Shown piece after piece: positions 24,183-32,160 of a DNA stretch of 64,000 nucleotides; position 1 is the first letter of the stretch; each line of letters begins with the position of its first letter. The notes beneath the pieces were generated by a model. It had not been told where the DNA came from. It searched no databases and worked only from the letters and a program-made list of their open reading frames with translations. The position numbers and the translations under genes were made by a program. Source of the stretch: CAVRXQ01 sp963831155 (GTDB lineage: Bacteria; Actinomycetota; Acidimicrobiia; Acidimicrobiales; Bog-793); NCBI GenBank assembly GCA_963831155.1, contig CAWHOY010000006.1, positions 682,001 through 746,000 of the forward strand, given 5' to 3'.

Positions 24183-24749
24183 ATGGGCCGGCCCTGCGAC
24201 GCTTGCAACTCCCCGAGGCGTCCCGGTATCGATGCCCGGCTCGCCGCCGGTGAGAGTCCTTATGCGATCGCGCGATGGGTCAGGAAGGTCTCGCCACGCG
24301 ATTTTAAAACGCCTTCGAACGACAGCATCCGGCGCCATCGGAAACACTTGTCGCCTGCGCTCGCAAGCGTCAGCGTCCAGTCGGTTAACGCACCGGCTGG
24401 CGAGGAGGACAACGAGGACCGCATCGAGTGGCTTATCGGAGTACTCAGAACGTTCCTCGTCATCGCCGAAGAGCGAGGAACTCTGATGGCTGCGGCTCGT
24501 TTCGCGCAGGAGTTACGCCAGTGTTACGAGCTGCAAGCGCGCCGCAGAGGCGAGCTATCCGAGCGGACACAGAATGTGACGGTCAACGTGCTCTCGACGC
24601 CCGAGTTCACGAGTGCCGTCGGGATCATCTACGAAGAGCTTGAAGCCGTGGCACCGGAGGTGCGAGCCCGCATCGCTGACCGCCTCGGACCCCTTGGCGC
24701 CGAACTTCCGGCGCCTCGGTCGGTTATCGACGTCGAGGGGGTCGCATAA
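24183..24749 (+). CDS. Terminase small subunit-like protein
   Basis: 188 residues. An N-terminal CDACN...RPGIDARLAAGESPYAIARWV motif forms a zinc-associated HTH, followed by NDSIRRHRKH. A helical oligomerisation region follows (LRTFLVIAEERGTLMAAARF). This plan and the position directly before the large terminase (stop and GTG adjacent) identify a TerS-type protein that would choose the DNA to be packaged. Confidence 0.7.
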   Translation: MGRPCDACNSPRRPGIDARLAAGESPYAIARWVRKVSPRDFKTPSNDSIRRHRKHLSPALASVSVQSVNAPAGEEDNEDRIEWLIGVLRTFLVIAEERGTLMAAARFAQELRQCYELQARRRGELSERTQNVTVNVLSTPEFTSAVGIIYEELEAVAPEVRARIADRLGPLGAELPAPRSVIDVEGVA

Positions 24750-25553
24750 GTGAGCCTCCGCTCGCACCTCGCCGGCGCCCTAGACCCCGTTCGTCTGGCC
24801 CAGCAGCTAGGCATGGAGCCGGATCCCTGGCAACGCGGCCTACTCCGGTCGACCGCGAAGCGAATCCACGTCAACGCAGCGCGACAGGTCGGAAAGTCGA
24901 CCGCCGTGTCGATCGTCGCCCTTTCTCGAGCGATGTACCGGCCCGGCTCGCTCGTGCTGATCGTCTCCCCGACGCAGCGACAGAGTGGCGAACTATTCCG
25001 ACAAGTGCTCGTCCGCTACCGACAGCTCGGCAAGCCGGTCGACAGCGAGTCGGAGAATCAGCTCAGCCTCACGCTCGAGAACGGAAGCCGCGTCATCTCG
25101 GCGCCTGGAAGCGAGGCGGGGATCCGCACTTACGCCGTCGACCTCTTGCTCATCGACGAGGCGAGTCGCGTCCCGGACGAGGTGTTCGCCTCGCTGTCGC
25201 CGATGGTCGGCGTCACCAAGGGGCGCATCATCGCCACGTCGACGCCGGCCGGCAAGCGCGGATGGTGGTTCGAGGCGTCGCTCTCGCGTCACTGGCAACA
25301 CGTCCTCGTGCCGGCAGCCGAATGTCCTCGGATCGCTCCCGAGTTTCTCGACGAGGAGCGTGAACAACTGGGCGACCTCGCCTTCCGTTCCGAGTATTGC
25401 TGCGAGTTCGTCGCCGCGCTCGGCATGGCTTTCAATGGTGACGATGTCGAGCGCGGTGTTCGCCAGGACGTCGCCGCAGCCGGCTCCCACTCCCGTCGCC
25501 CCAGAACCGCCGAGCGACGCCGAGCAGTTTGCTCTCGAGCGCCAGCGCGTTGA
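24750..25553 (+). CDS. Terminase large subunit, ATPase half
   Basis: 267 residues from GTG. The packaging ATPase is intact: DPWQRGLLRS (adenine-binding Q), VNAARQVGKSTAVS (Walker A), VDLLLIDEAS (Walker B with catalytic E) and GRIIATSTPAGKRG (coupling motif). Normal TerL sequence continues to EYCCEFVAAL; after about residue 230 the translation becomes Arg-rich and non-native where another gene overlaps. The nuclease half is a separate gene at 25692. Either TerL works as two chains or the gene has been split. Confidence 0.85.
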   Translation: MSLRSHLAGALDPVRLAQQLGMEPDPWQRGLLRSTAKRIHVNAARQVGKSTAVSIVALSRAMYRPGSLVLIVSPTQRQSGELFRQVLVRYRQLGKPVDSESENQLSLTLENGSRVISAPGSEAGIRTYAVDLLLIDEASRVPDEVFASLSPMVGVTKGRIIATSTPAGKRGWWFEASLSRHWQHVLVPAAECPRIAPEFLDEEREQLGDLAFRSEYCCEFVAALGMAFNGDDVERGVRQDVAAAGSHSRRPRTAERRRAVCSRAPAR

Positions 25554-25698
25554 ACGCGTTCTCGGCAGCCGAAGGCGGCAACTCGAGGCCGAACTGCGTC
25601 GCCGGGAGCGCGCCTGCGAGCACCGCTGGCGCGTTGGCTCGAGCGCCCGTCAGTGTGTTTTCTGCGGGCGCGTCGAGGAGGTGATCAACGCGTGCTGA
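25435..25698 (+). CDS. Small protein with Cys/His motif between terminase halves
   Basis: 87 residues (ATG 25435; ATG 25444 also possible). A Pro-rich start (QPAPTPVAPEPPSD) leads into a coiled coil (AEQFALERQRVERVLGSRRR) and ends with ERACEHRW...RQCVFCGRVEEV, a plausible zinc finger. It overlaps the 3' end of the ATPase-half gene and the GTG of the nuclease-half gene (GTGCTGA). It may bridge the two halves; unknown family. Confidence 0.55.
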   Translation: MVTMSSAVFARTSPQPAPTPVAPEPPSDAEQFALERQRVERVLGSRRRQLEAELRRRERACEHRWRVGSSARQCVFCGRVEEVINAC

Positions 25699-26450
25699 CG
25701 ATCGGAGTCGACCTCGCACAAGCCCGCGACCGCACAGCGATCGTCGCGGTCGAGAGTTATCGGCCGGAACGACCCGCCCCTTGGGAAGAGGACGTCGCCG
25801 AGGTGATCGCCGCGACACCGATGCGCGAGCTCTTGCGTGGGCGCACCCGCACGCCGCACCGCGAGCGCGGCCGTCATCATGAGATCCGCTACATGCACCG
25901 GTTGCATCCCGGGACGACCTACCCCGAGCAAACGTCGATCATTGTGCAGACGGCGGACTCTCTTGCGATGGACGAGCGGCCGCAGCTCGTCGTCGACGCG
26001 ACCGGAGTCGGGCGTCCGGTCGTTGACATGCTGCGCGAGGCGAGCCCGTACCCGGTGAAAGCCGTGACGATCGGCAGCGGCTCCGAGGTGACGAAAAGCG
26101 GACGCCTCGACGTGACGGTCCCGAAGGCGGATCTCGTCGGCGCTCTCGAAGTCGTGCTCTCGACGCGTCGGCTTCACGCCGTGCCGAACCTCCCGTTGGC
26201 CTCAGAGCTCGACAAAGAGTTGCGCAGCTTCGGCTACGAGCTGAGCGCCACGGGGCGTCCGAGGTACGAGGGGAAGGGAAGCCACGACGACCTCGTCACG
26301 GCTCTCGCGTTGGCAGTGTGGGGCGCCGAGCGCGGCGGGAACATCGGGGCGAACTTCATGGAGTTCATGCGACGGGATATGGAGCGGCGGCGCAGTGACC
26401 CCAATAATTACGGAGGCTTGTTTGGCGAGAGGGCCTTCAACAGCCAATAG
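25692..26450 (+). CDS. Terminase large subunit, nuclease half
   Basis: 252 residues from GTG. RNase-H-like nuclease with its three acidic motifs: IGVDLAQARDRTAIVAVES (D1), QLVVDATGVGRPVVDML (D2) and GSHDDLVTALALAVWG (D3). No ATPase motif is present. This is the usual C-terminal half of TerL as an independent gene, in the same operon and order as in a one-piece terminase. Confidence 0.83.
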   Translation: MLTIGVDLAQARDRTAIVAVESYRPERPAPWEEDVAEVIAATPMRELLRGRTRTPHRERGRHHEIRYMHRLHPGTTYPEQTSIIVQTADSLAMDERPQLVVDATGVGRPVVDMLREASPYPVKAVTIGSGSEVTKSGRLDVTVPKADLVGALEVVLSTRRLHAVPNLPLASELDKELRSFGYELSATGRPRYEGKGSHDDLVTALALAVWGAERGGNIGANFMEFMRRDMERRRSDPNNYGGLFGERAFNSQ

Positions 26451-26527
26451 TGCTCAAAGGCGAAGGCAGCCCCGAGAAGCCGGTCTCGCCCCCAGTCGCG
26501 TTCACAAGCTTTCGGTGCCCACAGCGA

Positions 26528-27289
26528 CTAGCCAGATGTTGGAAGGGTCAGCGTGACCGTTCCGCTGGAAGCCCCGTATTCCGGCGTCGCCTGGAAGGAG
26601 ACCGTGACCTCGAGAACCAACGGGTAGCCGTAGTTGAACACGGAGAAACTTGCGACGTTTCCATCGGTGGCTAGGTCCTGGATACCGCCGAAGCACGCGG
26701 GTGCGGCCGTCTCCCCGTTCGTGCTGGAGAAATCGCAGCCAGCGTCGGCGGTGCCCACCAGCGTCCAGTCCCAGGTAAACGTACCCGGGGTGACGTCCGG
26801 GGTCTCGAAGTTGGGGTAGATGACCGTCTGCGGGTCGTCGTCGGCATAGGTGTCGGCCGTCAGTTCGACTTCACACGAATCCTGGCACCCAGGGCTCCCA
26901 TTCGGGATGACGGCGGTGGCGACAAACGTCGTCGTCGGCTCGGGGGCGGGAGGCGTCGTCGGCTCGGGGGCGGCGGGAGGCGTCGTCGGCGTCGGCGTCA
27001 TTGTCGGCGTCGCTGGTGCGACTGGTTCGGTCGCCCTTTCGGGCGGCGCCTTGTAGATGCACTCGACGTAGTGCACGAGGCGTCCGTGGACTCGGTGGGA
27101 GCGGACGTGTTTGTGGTAGTCGGCCCGGCAACTCGCCCGCGTTCCGAGTGGGTAGCTCGGGTGGGCGGTGGCGGCACCGACCGCAGAGGCGGTGGCGCCC
27201 ACGAGGATGAGCGCCAGCCAGATTGCCGTTGCGCGTCTCGTCGCTACGCGCGCGAGTCGATGATGTTGCTCGGATGAAACGCGTGCCAC
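26528..27289 (-). CDS. Secreted protein with Pro/Thr linker
   Basis: 253 residues from GTG 27289. A twin-basic N-terminus and signal peptide (IWLALILVGATASAVGAA) precede a short Cys-containing part, then a PT-rich linker (TPTMTPTPTTPPAAPEPTT) and a C-terminal beta domain with a Cys pair (CQDSCEVELTADTYADDD) and a final SGTVTLTLPTSG strand. It is antisense to the terminase operon. Likely surface-exposed cargo; no family recognised. Confidence 0.65.
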   Translation of the reverse strand: MARVSSEQHHRLARVATRRATAIWLALILVGATASAVGAATAHPSYPLGTRASCRADYHKHVRSHRVHGRLVHYVECIYKAPPERATEPVAPATPTMTPTPTTPPAAPEPTTPPAPEPTTTFVATAVIPNGSPGCQDSCEVELTADTYADDDPQTVIYPNFETPDVTPGTFTWDWTLVGTADAGCDFSSTNGETAAPACFGGIQDLATDGNVASFSVFNYGYPLVLEVTVSFQATPEYGASSGTVTLTLPTSG

Positions 27290-27495
27290 TGGCTGCCTCT
27301 GCGGGGGCGTTCCGACGTCACGCGCGCACGAGGTCCAGATGCGCGAAGGCGATTTAGTCTAAATCGCGTTCGAGCAGATACCTCGAAGCACCAGCAATCA
27401 GATGTGGTCACCGAATCACCCGTCGCTCACGCTCTGTGCCGAGCGGCGGCGCGGCCACCCCGCCTACTTCGGGGTAAGCGACCGTAGCCCACAGA

Positions 27496-27538
27496 TTGAC
27501 CTATACCGATGCTGTACGTATACTCCCATTGTCGGTAT
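27496..27538 (+). promoter_or_regulatory. Consensus promoter with overlapping inverted repeat
   Basis: TTGACC (27496-27501) and TATACT (27519-27524) are separated by exactly 17 bp, near the housekeeping sigma consensus. ATACCGA at 27503-27509 and TCGGTAT at 27532-27538 form an inverted repeat spanning the -10, a candidate operator. It drives the gene starting at 27561. Confidence 0.65.
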
Positions 27539-27560
27539 CAGCCGACCGAGGGGCCCACGA

Positions 27561-28076
27561 ATGCCGAAGGTGACCATCTACCTGCCCGACGACCTCGCTG
27601 CGCAGGTCAAGGAATCCGGGATCTCTGTGTCTCCCGTCTGCCAACGGGCACTTGAACAGGAGGTACGGACGATGAAGGCGACGACGATTGCCGACGAGGA
27701 GATCGCGACCGCGGCCAAGCGGCTGATCGCCGAGGAGGGCAAGGAAATCACCCGAGCGCGCGCCGAAGGCAGCCGCGACGGCAATCACTGGGCGCTGAGG
27801 TACGCGTCGCCCGCTGAGTTGCGGCGCATGGATGCACTCATCCAAGAGCACGATTACATCGGGGGAGTCGACGAGCTGGTCCCCTACTACATGGGCGGGC
27901 AGGGGGCGGGGCGTGACGAGCCGGCGTTCGAGAGCATCCATCGGTGGCTATTCGAGGACGAGGGCGGCTTGGATTACGACGAAGAGGCGATGTCTGTGTA
28001 CTGGGAGGCGTTTCAGGACGCAGCGATGGAGGCTTACGACAAGGTCCAAGAGGCGATGCGTGATGCGTCGTCCTAG
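27561..28076 (+). CDS. CcdA-antitoxin-like protein
   Basis: 171 residues from ATG. The first ~40 residues match CcdA-type antitoxins (KVTIYLPDDLAAQVKESGIS, then VSPVCQRALEQEV). The remainder is an acidic helical domain (EGGLDYDEEAMSVYWEAFQD) of unknown role. No toxin gene is adjacent, so it may be an orphan antitoxin or a regulator. A strong promoter with a possible operator lies just upstream, fitting autoregulation. Confidence 0.65.
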   Translation: MPKVTIYLPDDLAAQVKESGISVSPVCQRALEQEVRTMKATTIADEEIATAAKRLIAEEGKEITRARAEGSRDGNHWALRYASPAELRRMDALIQEHDYIGGVDELVPYYMGGQGAGRDEPAFESIHRWLFEDEGGLDYDEEAMSVYWEAFQDAAMEAYDKVQEAMRDASS

Positions 28077-28258
28077 CTGGGCACGCTTTCTCGGGCAGGG
28101 CGCGGGTTGCGGTGGTTCCCTCCCGAGCCCTGTCCGGGAACCCGAGAAGGCCGGCCGAAGTGATCGTTTACCACCGACCGATAGTGCCGACGGCCTTCCC
28201 TCATGCTGTACGTAAAGCGTCAGTGTCGTGGTGCGACCCTGAGTGGAGGATTTCTTCG

Positions 28259-28684
28259 ATGGCCGACTACTCCCGCCGACGAGAGATGTCCAGTTACAAC
28301 CCGATCGGCTGGGTCGGTGCCGGCGCCGTCGTCGCCGCTATCTTCGCGTTCCTTTGCTGGCCCGAGCTGGTGTGGAAGGGCGCGCTCCACTGGGGAGGGC
28401 CGTGGGGCTGGATCTTCACCTTCTTGTGGTGGGGGCTATTGCTGCTCTGGCCCTTCATTGTCGTTTTATGTCAACCCGTCACAGAAGAGGAGATCCAAGA
28501 GGGAGCCCGGCAGGTCGGAGAGAGGGTCAAGGACAACCAGGAAAGAAAGCGCGCTGGCCTTTCCAAAGAACAGTGGCAAGCCAAGAAAGAAGCCGACGAG
28601 GCGCGGGCGAAGGCCGACAAGCTGGCGGCCGACCTCGAGGCGACACTCGCCGAACTAAAGGCGCAAGTGAGAATCCGCCGGTGA
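28259..28684 (+). CDS. Small membrane protein with cytoplasmic coiled coil
   Basis: 141 residues from ATG 28259 (GGAGGA 8 nt upstream). Two membrane segments (WVGAGAVVAAIFAFLCW and WIFTFLWWGLLLLWPFIVVL) precede a charged coiled coil (EEEIQEGARQVGERVKDNQE to ADLEATLAELKAQ). Cargo of the integrative element. Superinfection exclusion or a membrane sensor could be considered; no family is recognised. Confidence 0.65.
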   Translation: MADYSRRREMSSYNPIGWVGAGAVVAAIFAFLCWPELVWKGALHWGGPWGWIFTFLWWGLLLLWPFIVVLCQPVTEEEIQEGARQVGERVKDNQERKRAGLSKEQWQAKKEADEARAKADKLAADLEATLAELKAQVRIRR

Positions 28685-28779
28685 ATCCCGGTCTGACGCT
28701 CGCTTTTGCTTGCCGGCCTGTCGTCAGCGGGCATACCGCCGGCGGCACTCAGCGAGCGCCCCGTGATTCGGCCACTTTG

Positions 28780-30210
28780 TCAACTACCAAGCGCGGCTCG
28801 GGCGTCCGGCGCTTGGGCGACGGTCGTATTCCGAGCAAACATCGGCATCTCGACCTTCTTGCCTGCCAGCAATTCGCCGACCGTTAGGAGTTGGAGGCGC
28901 GGGTACCGCTGCCCCCAAGCATCGGTGTAGAACCCCGCTTCGGCAGCTTCCTGACGCATGGGCCGTGTCGGTTCCTGCATCGTGATGAGGATGCCCAATG
29001 CGGCGTTCTCGCGCTCAACGACTCCCCGGAGGTCCCGAACGTGATTGACCCCCGTACCCCCCGCCTTCACTGAGAACACGATCTGCTTGGTTTCCCCGCC
29101 CGTCTGTTCATGGAAGTAAAGCCGTCCGTCGATACCGTGGTCAGCGCCCTTCTTTTGCTCAACAGGACGCGCGCCGACCAGCCCAAGTGCCCACCACTGG
29201 AACTGATAAGGGTCCGACGCTGCAAGGTCGGACGCGCTCGCAACGTCTGTCGGTTCGCCAATCACCGTGAACTTGATTGTGTCGCCATACGAATCGAGCA
29301 ACCGATGGCGGATGAGGTTGATTGCCAGGTGGGTGATGTCTATGCCGATCCATCGACGGCCTAGACGCTGTGCGGCGTCGATCGCTGTTCCGCACCCACA
29401 GAATGGGTCCAGTACGACACCGCCGACCGGGCAGCTCGACGCGACCACGCGTTCCAATAGAGCGAGCGGTTTCTGCGTCGGATAGCCGAGGCGTTCGCGG
29501 GCGGACGGGGCAACGATCGGTATCTGCCACACGTCATCAGGGTGCTTCCCTGCGGGGTTTAGGGTCTGTGTCCCATAGTCCGCAGAGCCCCGGACATTGC
29601 CTATGTAATGAGAGAACCGCTCTTTGGTCGAGTCGGCGTACGGATCGCGCACGGGATCGGGATCAAAGAACCATTCGTCAGACTTTGAGTACCAAAGAAG
29701 TACGTCGTGCCGACGGCCCCAACGCTTGGGCGAGATGCCAGCGCCCTTGTAGTACCAGATGATCTCATTTTGGAAATTCTTTGGTCCGAAGACAGCGTCC
29801 ATGAGCATCTTCAAGTAATGACTGGCGGTCGGGTCACAATGAAGGTAGATCGAACCCGTTGGATTGAGAACGCGCCGCAGTTCCACGAGGCGCGGGGCCA
29901 TCATCGACAGGTACGCGAGCATGTCGGAACCGCCGAGAAACGTGCGCATCGATCGAAGGGCGTCGGCCACTCGACCACCCTGTTGCACCGCCTCTTCGTA
30001 AGAGAGCACCGCGGCCTGGTCCCATTGCCAGGTGTCCTCGAACGCTGTCACCTGCGCCGCGGCGCGCGAACCGTCCTGCTCTGCGAAAAGAACGTTGTAA
30101 GTCGCGTTCGACTTGAACGGCGGGTCGAGGTACACAAGGTCGACCGATTCATTCGGCAAGTACCGCCGCAAAATGTCCAGGTTGTCGCCGTAATAGAGCG
30201 TGTTCGGCAC
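28780..30210 (-). CDS. DNA methyltransferase fused to Mrr-like endonuclease
   Basis: 476 residues. N-terminal N4/N6-adenine-type methyltransferase: YYGDNLDIL, VDLVYLDPPFKSNATYN (catalytic DPPF) and VVLDPFCGCGTAIDAA (SAM-binding FxGxG). After residue ~340 comes an Mrr-type restriction domain: PYQFQWWALGLVGARP, KKGADHGIDGRLYF (catalytic D) and IVFSVKAGG (the xVK of PD-(D/E)xK), then HVRDLRGVVERENAALGILI. One chain would thus modify and cut, giving a compact restriction-modification or anti-phage protein carried by the element. GTG start. Confidence 0.88.
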   Translation of the reverse strand: MPNTLYYGDNLDILRRYLPNESVDLVYLDPPFKSNATYNVLFAEQDGSRAAAQVTAFEDTWQWDQAAVLSYEEAVQQGGRVADALRSMRTFLGGSDMLAYLSMMAPRLVELRRVLNPTGSIYLHCDPTASHYLKMLMDAVFGPKNFQNEIIWYYKGAGISPKRWGRRHDVLLWYSKSDEWFFDPDPVRDPYADSTKERFSHYIGNVRGSADYGTQTLNPAGKHPDDVWQIPIVAPSARERLGYPTQKPLALLERVVASSCPVGGVVLDPFCGCGTAIDAAQRLGRRWIGIDITHLAINLIRHRLLDSYGDTIKFTVIGEPTDVASASDLAASDPYQFQWWALGLVGARPVEQKKGADHGIDGRLYFHEQTGGETKQIVFSVKAGGTGVNHVRDLRGVVERENAALGILITMQEPTRPMRQEAAEAGFYTDAWGQRYPRLQLLTVGELLAGKKVEMPMFARNTTVAQAPDARAALGS

Positions 30211-30268
30211 GTCGGCACGATACCTAGCTGGTGCGACGCTGACGTGGACTACCGGCGCAGCGGAGGCT

Positions 30269-30553
30269 CTAGTCGATCTCCTCGCCGTTCTCGTCCTTCA
30301 CGCTGACACCTGGCAATCGACTTTTGATTGCTCGGACCGCGCGCTTGATCGGCTCGTCAATCGTCTCGTCGAGAGCCTTGCCTGCCGCGTATGCGACGAG
30401 GAACCGGATGATGGATTCGATGCCGATCGCGTGCCGATATTCCGTCGGCCCCTCGTAGGAAACCTGAAGCTCTTCATCCGCGAGCGCCTTGGCGAGTTCG
30501 CTCGCGAACTCCGGGGGACCTTCGTAAGTAATGGTCGCCTCAGTGTCCGACAC
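30269..30553 (-). CDS. Hypothetical 94-residue protein
   Basis: GTG start with GGGAG upstream. TEATITYEGPPEFASELAKA and LQVSYEGPTEYRHAI form two similar beta-alpha units with a repeated YEGP motif; a hydrophobic helix (ESIIRFLVAYAAGKAL) and a basic end follow. It lies 10 bp downstream of the membrane-anchored protein gene on the same strand, suggesting they work together. No family recognised. Confidence 0.6.
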   Translation of the reverse strand: MSDTEATITYEGPPEFASELAKALADEELQVSYEGPTEYRHAIGIESIIRFLVAYAAGKALDETIDEPIKRAVRAIKSRLPGVSVKDENGEEID

Positions 30554-30563
30554 CGCTCTCCCT

Positions 30564-31157
30564 CTAGCAGGACGACGTGTTCCCGAAGCTGTTGACGATG
30601 CAGTTGAGGTAGTCGCCCCACTGCGCTGCGTTGGCGGCGATGATGTCCGCCGAGTCGTTCGCCTCGACGAAGTCTCCCGCCTGTGCCTCCGGGCTGAGGA
30701 TCGACCACGCCTTGCCCTCGGCCCCGAGGCGCTCCTGCTGTTCCTGGGCGGCGTCGAACTGGACCACAAACTCCTGCGCCTGTCCCGCCGGAAGGGAGCT
30801 GCTCCCCGTCAACTGGGCTGCAGCCGTGGCGAGCGCTTGGTACAGGACGGCAGAGTCGGTCAGCACGGGCGTCGGGAAACATCCGTACTGGGACGTGCTG
30901 GTGGCGTACTCGTAGTTGCAAGGGAGGGTCGTCGTGGTGGTCGAGAGGTACTGGTCCATCTCCTTCCGAGAGGACGTCAGGGCGGACCGCGTCGCGCGCT
31001 CCTCGATCTTGCTCTTGGACAACATCGCCCTGCTCGAGGCGAGTTGGCGCTTAACGCTGCTGAGCTGCGAACGGGTCTTGACAACCTGCCATGCGCCGAC
31101 GCCGACCACCGCGGCCAGGAGGAGGCTTGCGACGGCAGCGAACAATCGTCTTGGCAT
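30564..31157 (-). CDS. Membrane-anchored coiled-coil protein
   Basis: 197 residues from ATG with AGGAGG upstream. One N-terminal membrane helix (LFAAVASLLLAAVVGVGAW), a short coiled coil (RSQLSSVKRQLASSRAML), then an extracellular part containing TTTTT and four Cys. Last gene before the right att site, so cargo or a surface function of the element. Likely in an operon with the 94-residue protein. Confidence 0.65.
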   Translation of the reverse strand: MPRRLFAAVASLLLAAVVGVGAWQVVKTRSQLSSVKRQLASSRAMLSKSKIEERATRSALTSSRKEMDQYLSTTTTTLPCNYEYATSTSQYGCFPTPVLTDSAVLYQALATAAAQLTGSSSLPAGQAQEFVVQFDAAQEQQERLGAEGKAWSILSPEAQAGDFVEANDSADIIAANAAQWGDYLNCIVNSFGNTSSC

Positions 31158-31255
31158 AGGGGGAACCTCCTGCGCACGGTTCGCCCGGGGCCTCTGGTGA
31201 CTACACGGCGCAGCATCTCGGCCCCTTTAGGCCCCGAGTCAGAGGTGCTGGAGTC

Positions 31256-31277
31256 TGCCCCCGAATCTGCCCCCGAA
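31256..31277 (+). repeat. Paired TGCCCCCGAA repeats (right arm sites)
   Basis: Copies at 31256-31265 and 31268-31277, period 12 bp, in the same orientation as the pair near the integrase. They end 117 bp before the att core. Confidence 0.7.
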
Positions 31278-31393
31278 CTGTTTGTAATCGCCCGTCAGCG
31301 GCCGTCATAGACGGCCAATCGAACACCCGCTGTATTGCACCTGAGCAGGAAAGACGTCAGCGAACGTCAGCGAGCGTCAGCGCAGAGACGAGT

Positions 31394-31433
31394 TCCGTAG
31401 TCAGATGCTCTCTCCAAATTGAGCTACGAGCGC
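31394..31433. other. Right att site: 5' half of tRNA-Arg
   Basis: Exact 40-bp copy of 16289-16328 starting at the anticodon loop (TCCGTAG). It lacks the 3' half, so it is not a working tRNA gene. Confidence 0.9.
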
Positions 31434-31576
31434 GTACCGACCCGTCCGAACGCCGTCGCGAGCAACGGGGCGAGGGTCTGGATGTTAGTTGGGCGACCGC
31501 GTTCGGTTGCCCGTGGCGACTCTCGCGAGAAGCGTGTCGCCTGCACCGGAACACAGGCGATCACCGTTTTTTCGGC

Positions 31577-31664
31577 GGAGAGGGGGGGATTTGAACCCCC
31601 GGACCCGGTTTCCCGAGTCAACTCATTAGCAGTGAGCCCGATTCGGCCGCTCTCGCACCTCTCC
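31577..31664 (-). tRNA. tRNA-Ser (anticodon GCT)
   Basis: 88 nt with acceptor stem GGAGAGG/CCTCTCC, anticodon loop CTGCTAA (GCT), a long variable arm typical of class II tRNAs, and GGTTCAAATCC in the T-arm. No CCA encoded. Its 5' half plus flank is repeated at 33459. Confidence 0.96.
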
Positions 31665-31890
31665 CAGGGTTTTTGTTCTCAGTTGGCCTACCGTTGGCCT
31701 ACCTTCCCATTCTGACATGAGCGGAAAGACTCAGATCGACTGCCCGGACGCGAGAGATTCGAGGGTTCGCGGGTCGGGATCCGACAGGAAGGCTGAAGAA
31801 ATATCCGTCGATCTGGCGCGGCAATTCATTCGAGCCCTGTCGGCGTTCGGTGCGGCGATCTGTTCGCGACCGCCCATAAACGAATCCTCT
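31626..31890 (+). repeat. 265-bp direct repeat, copy 1 (tRNA-Ser anticodon loop onward)
   Basis: Begins exactly at the tRNA-Ser anticodon loop (TTAGCAG) and runs through the tRNA 5' half and 226 bp of flank. It matches 33459-33723 with four differences. The break at the loop marks it as an integration boundary. No supported gene lies in the flank. Confidence 0.92.
31683..31703 (+). repeat. Paired TTGGCCTACC repeats (left)
   Basis: Copies at 31683-31692 and 31694-31703, period 11 bp; also present in the second 265-bp repeat (33516 and 33527). Same layout as the TGCCCCCGAA pair of the larger element. Confidence 0.65.
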
Positions 31891-32160
31891 ATGCGCGCTC
31901 GCGAGTCGCGAAAAGGGGGGCGTCCGGGGCGCAGTGGCGCAGTGGGTGTCAGGTGTCCTGGAATCGAAAAGGGCGAAGCGGTCACGCCGGATCCGCTGAT
32001 GCCCATCCGGGTAGAGGCGAGGCGGACACGACACTGCGTGTGCAGCGGATCAACGCGCCGGCGTTCGAGCCGGCCGCGAACCGATACCAGCACGCCGAAC
32101 ACTCACAACCTTCCACCAGGCTGGACGGTCCTGGTTTCTAAGCTGTTGCTGCGGAGACCC

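Larger units (their letters stand above)
16289..31433 (+). mobile_element. 15.1-kb integrative element, phage-satellite-like
   Basis: Bounded by exact 40-bp tRNA-Arg repeats with paired TGCCCCCGAA sites just inside each end. Content in order: integrase and a divergent regulator, XRE- and AlpA-like proteins, primase-polymerase, RepA-like ATPase, a cluster of TGCGCA motifs, small proteins, TerS, split TerL, then cargo (secreted protein, CcdA-like protein, membrane protein, methyltransferase-Mrr fusion, two unknowns). No portal, capsid, tail or lysis gene was found, which argues against a complete prophage. The size and packaging genes without structural genes resemble phage-inducible islands, although those usually encode only TerS. 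Confidence 0.8.

Noticed and set aside
16289..31433. Complete prophage
   Set aside because: No portal, capsid, tail or lysis gene could be recognised, and the size is too small.
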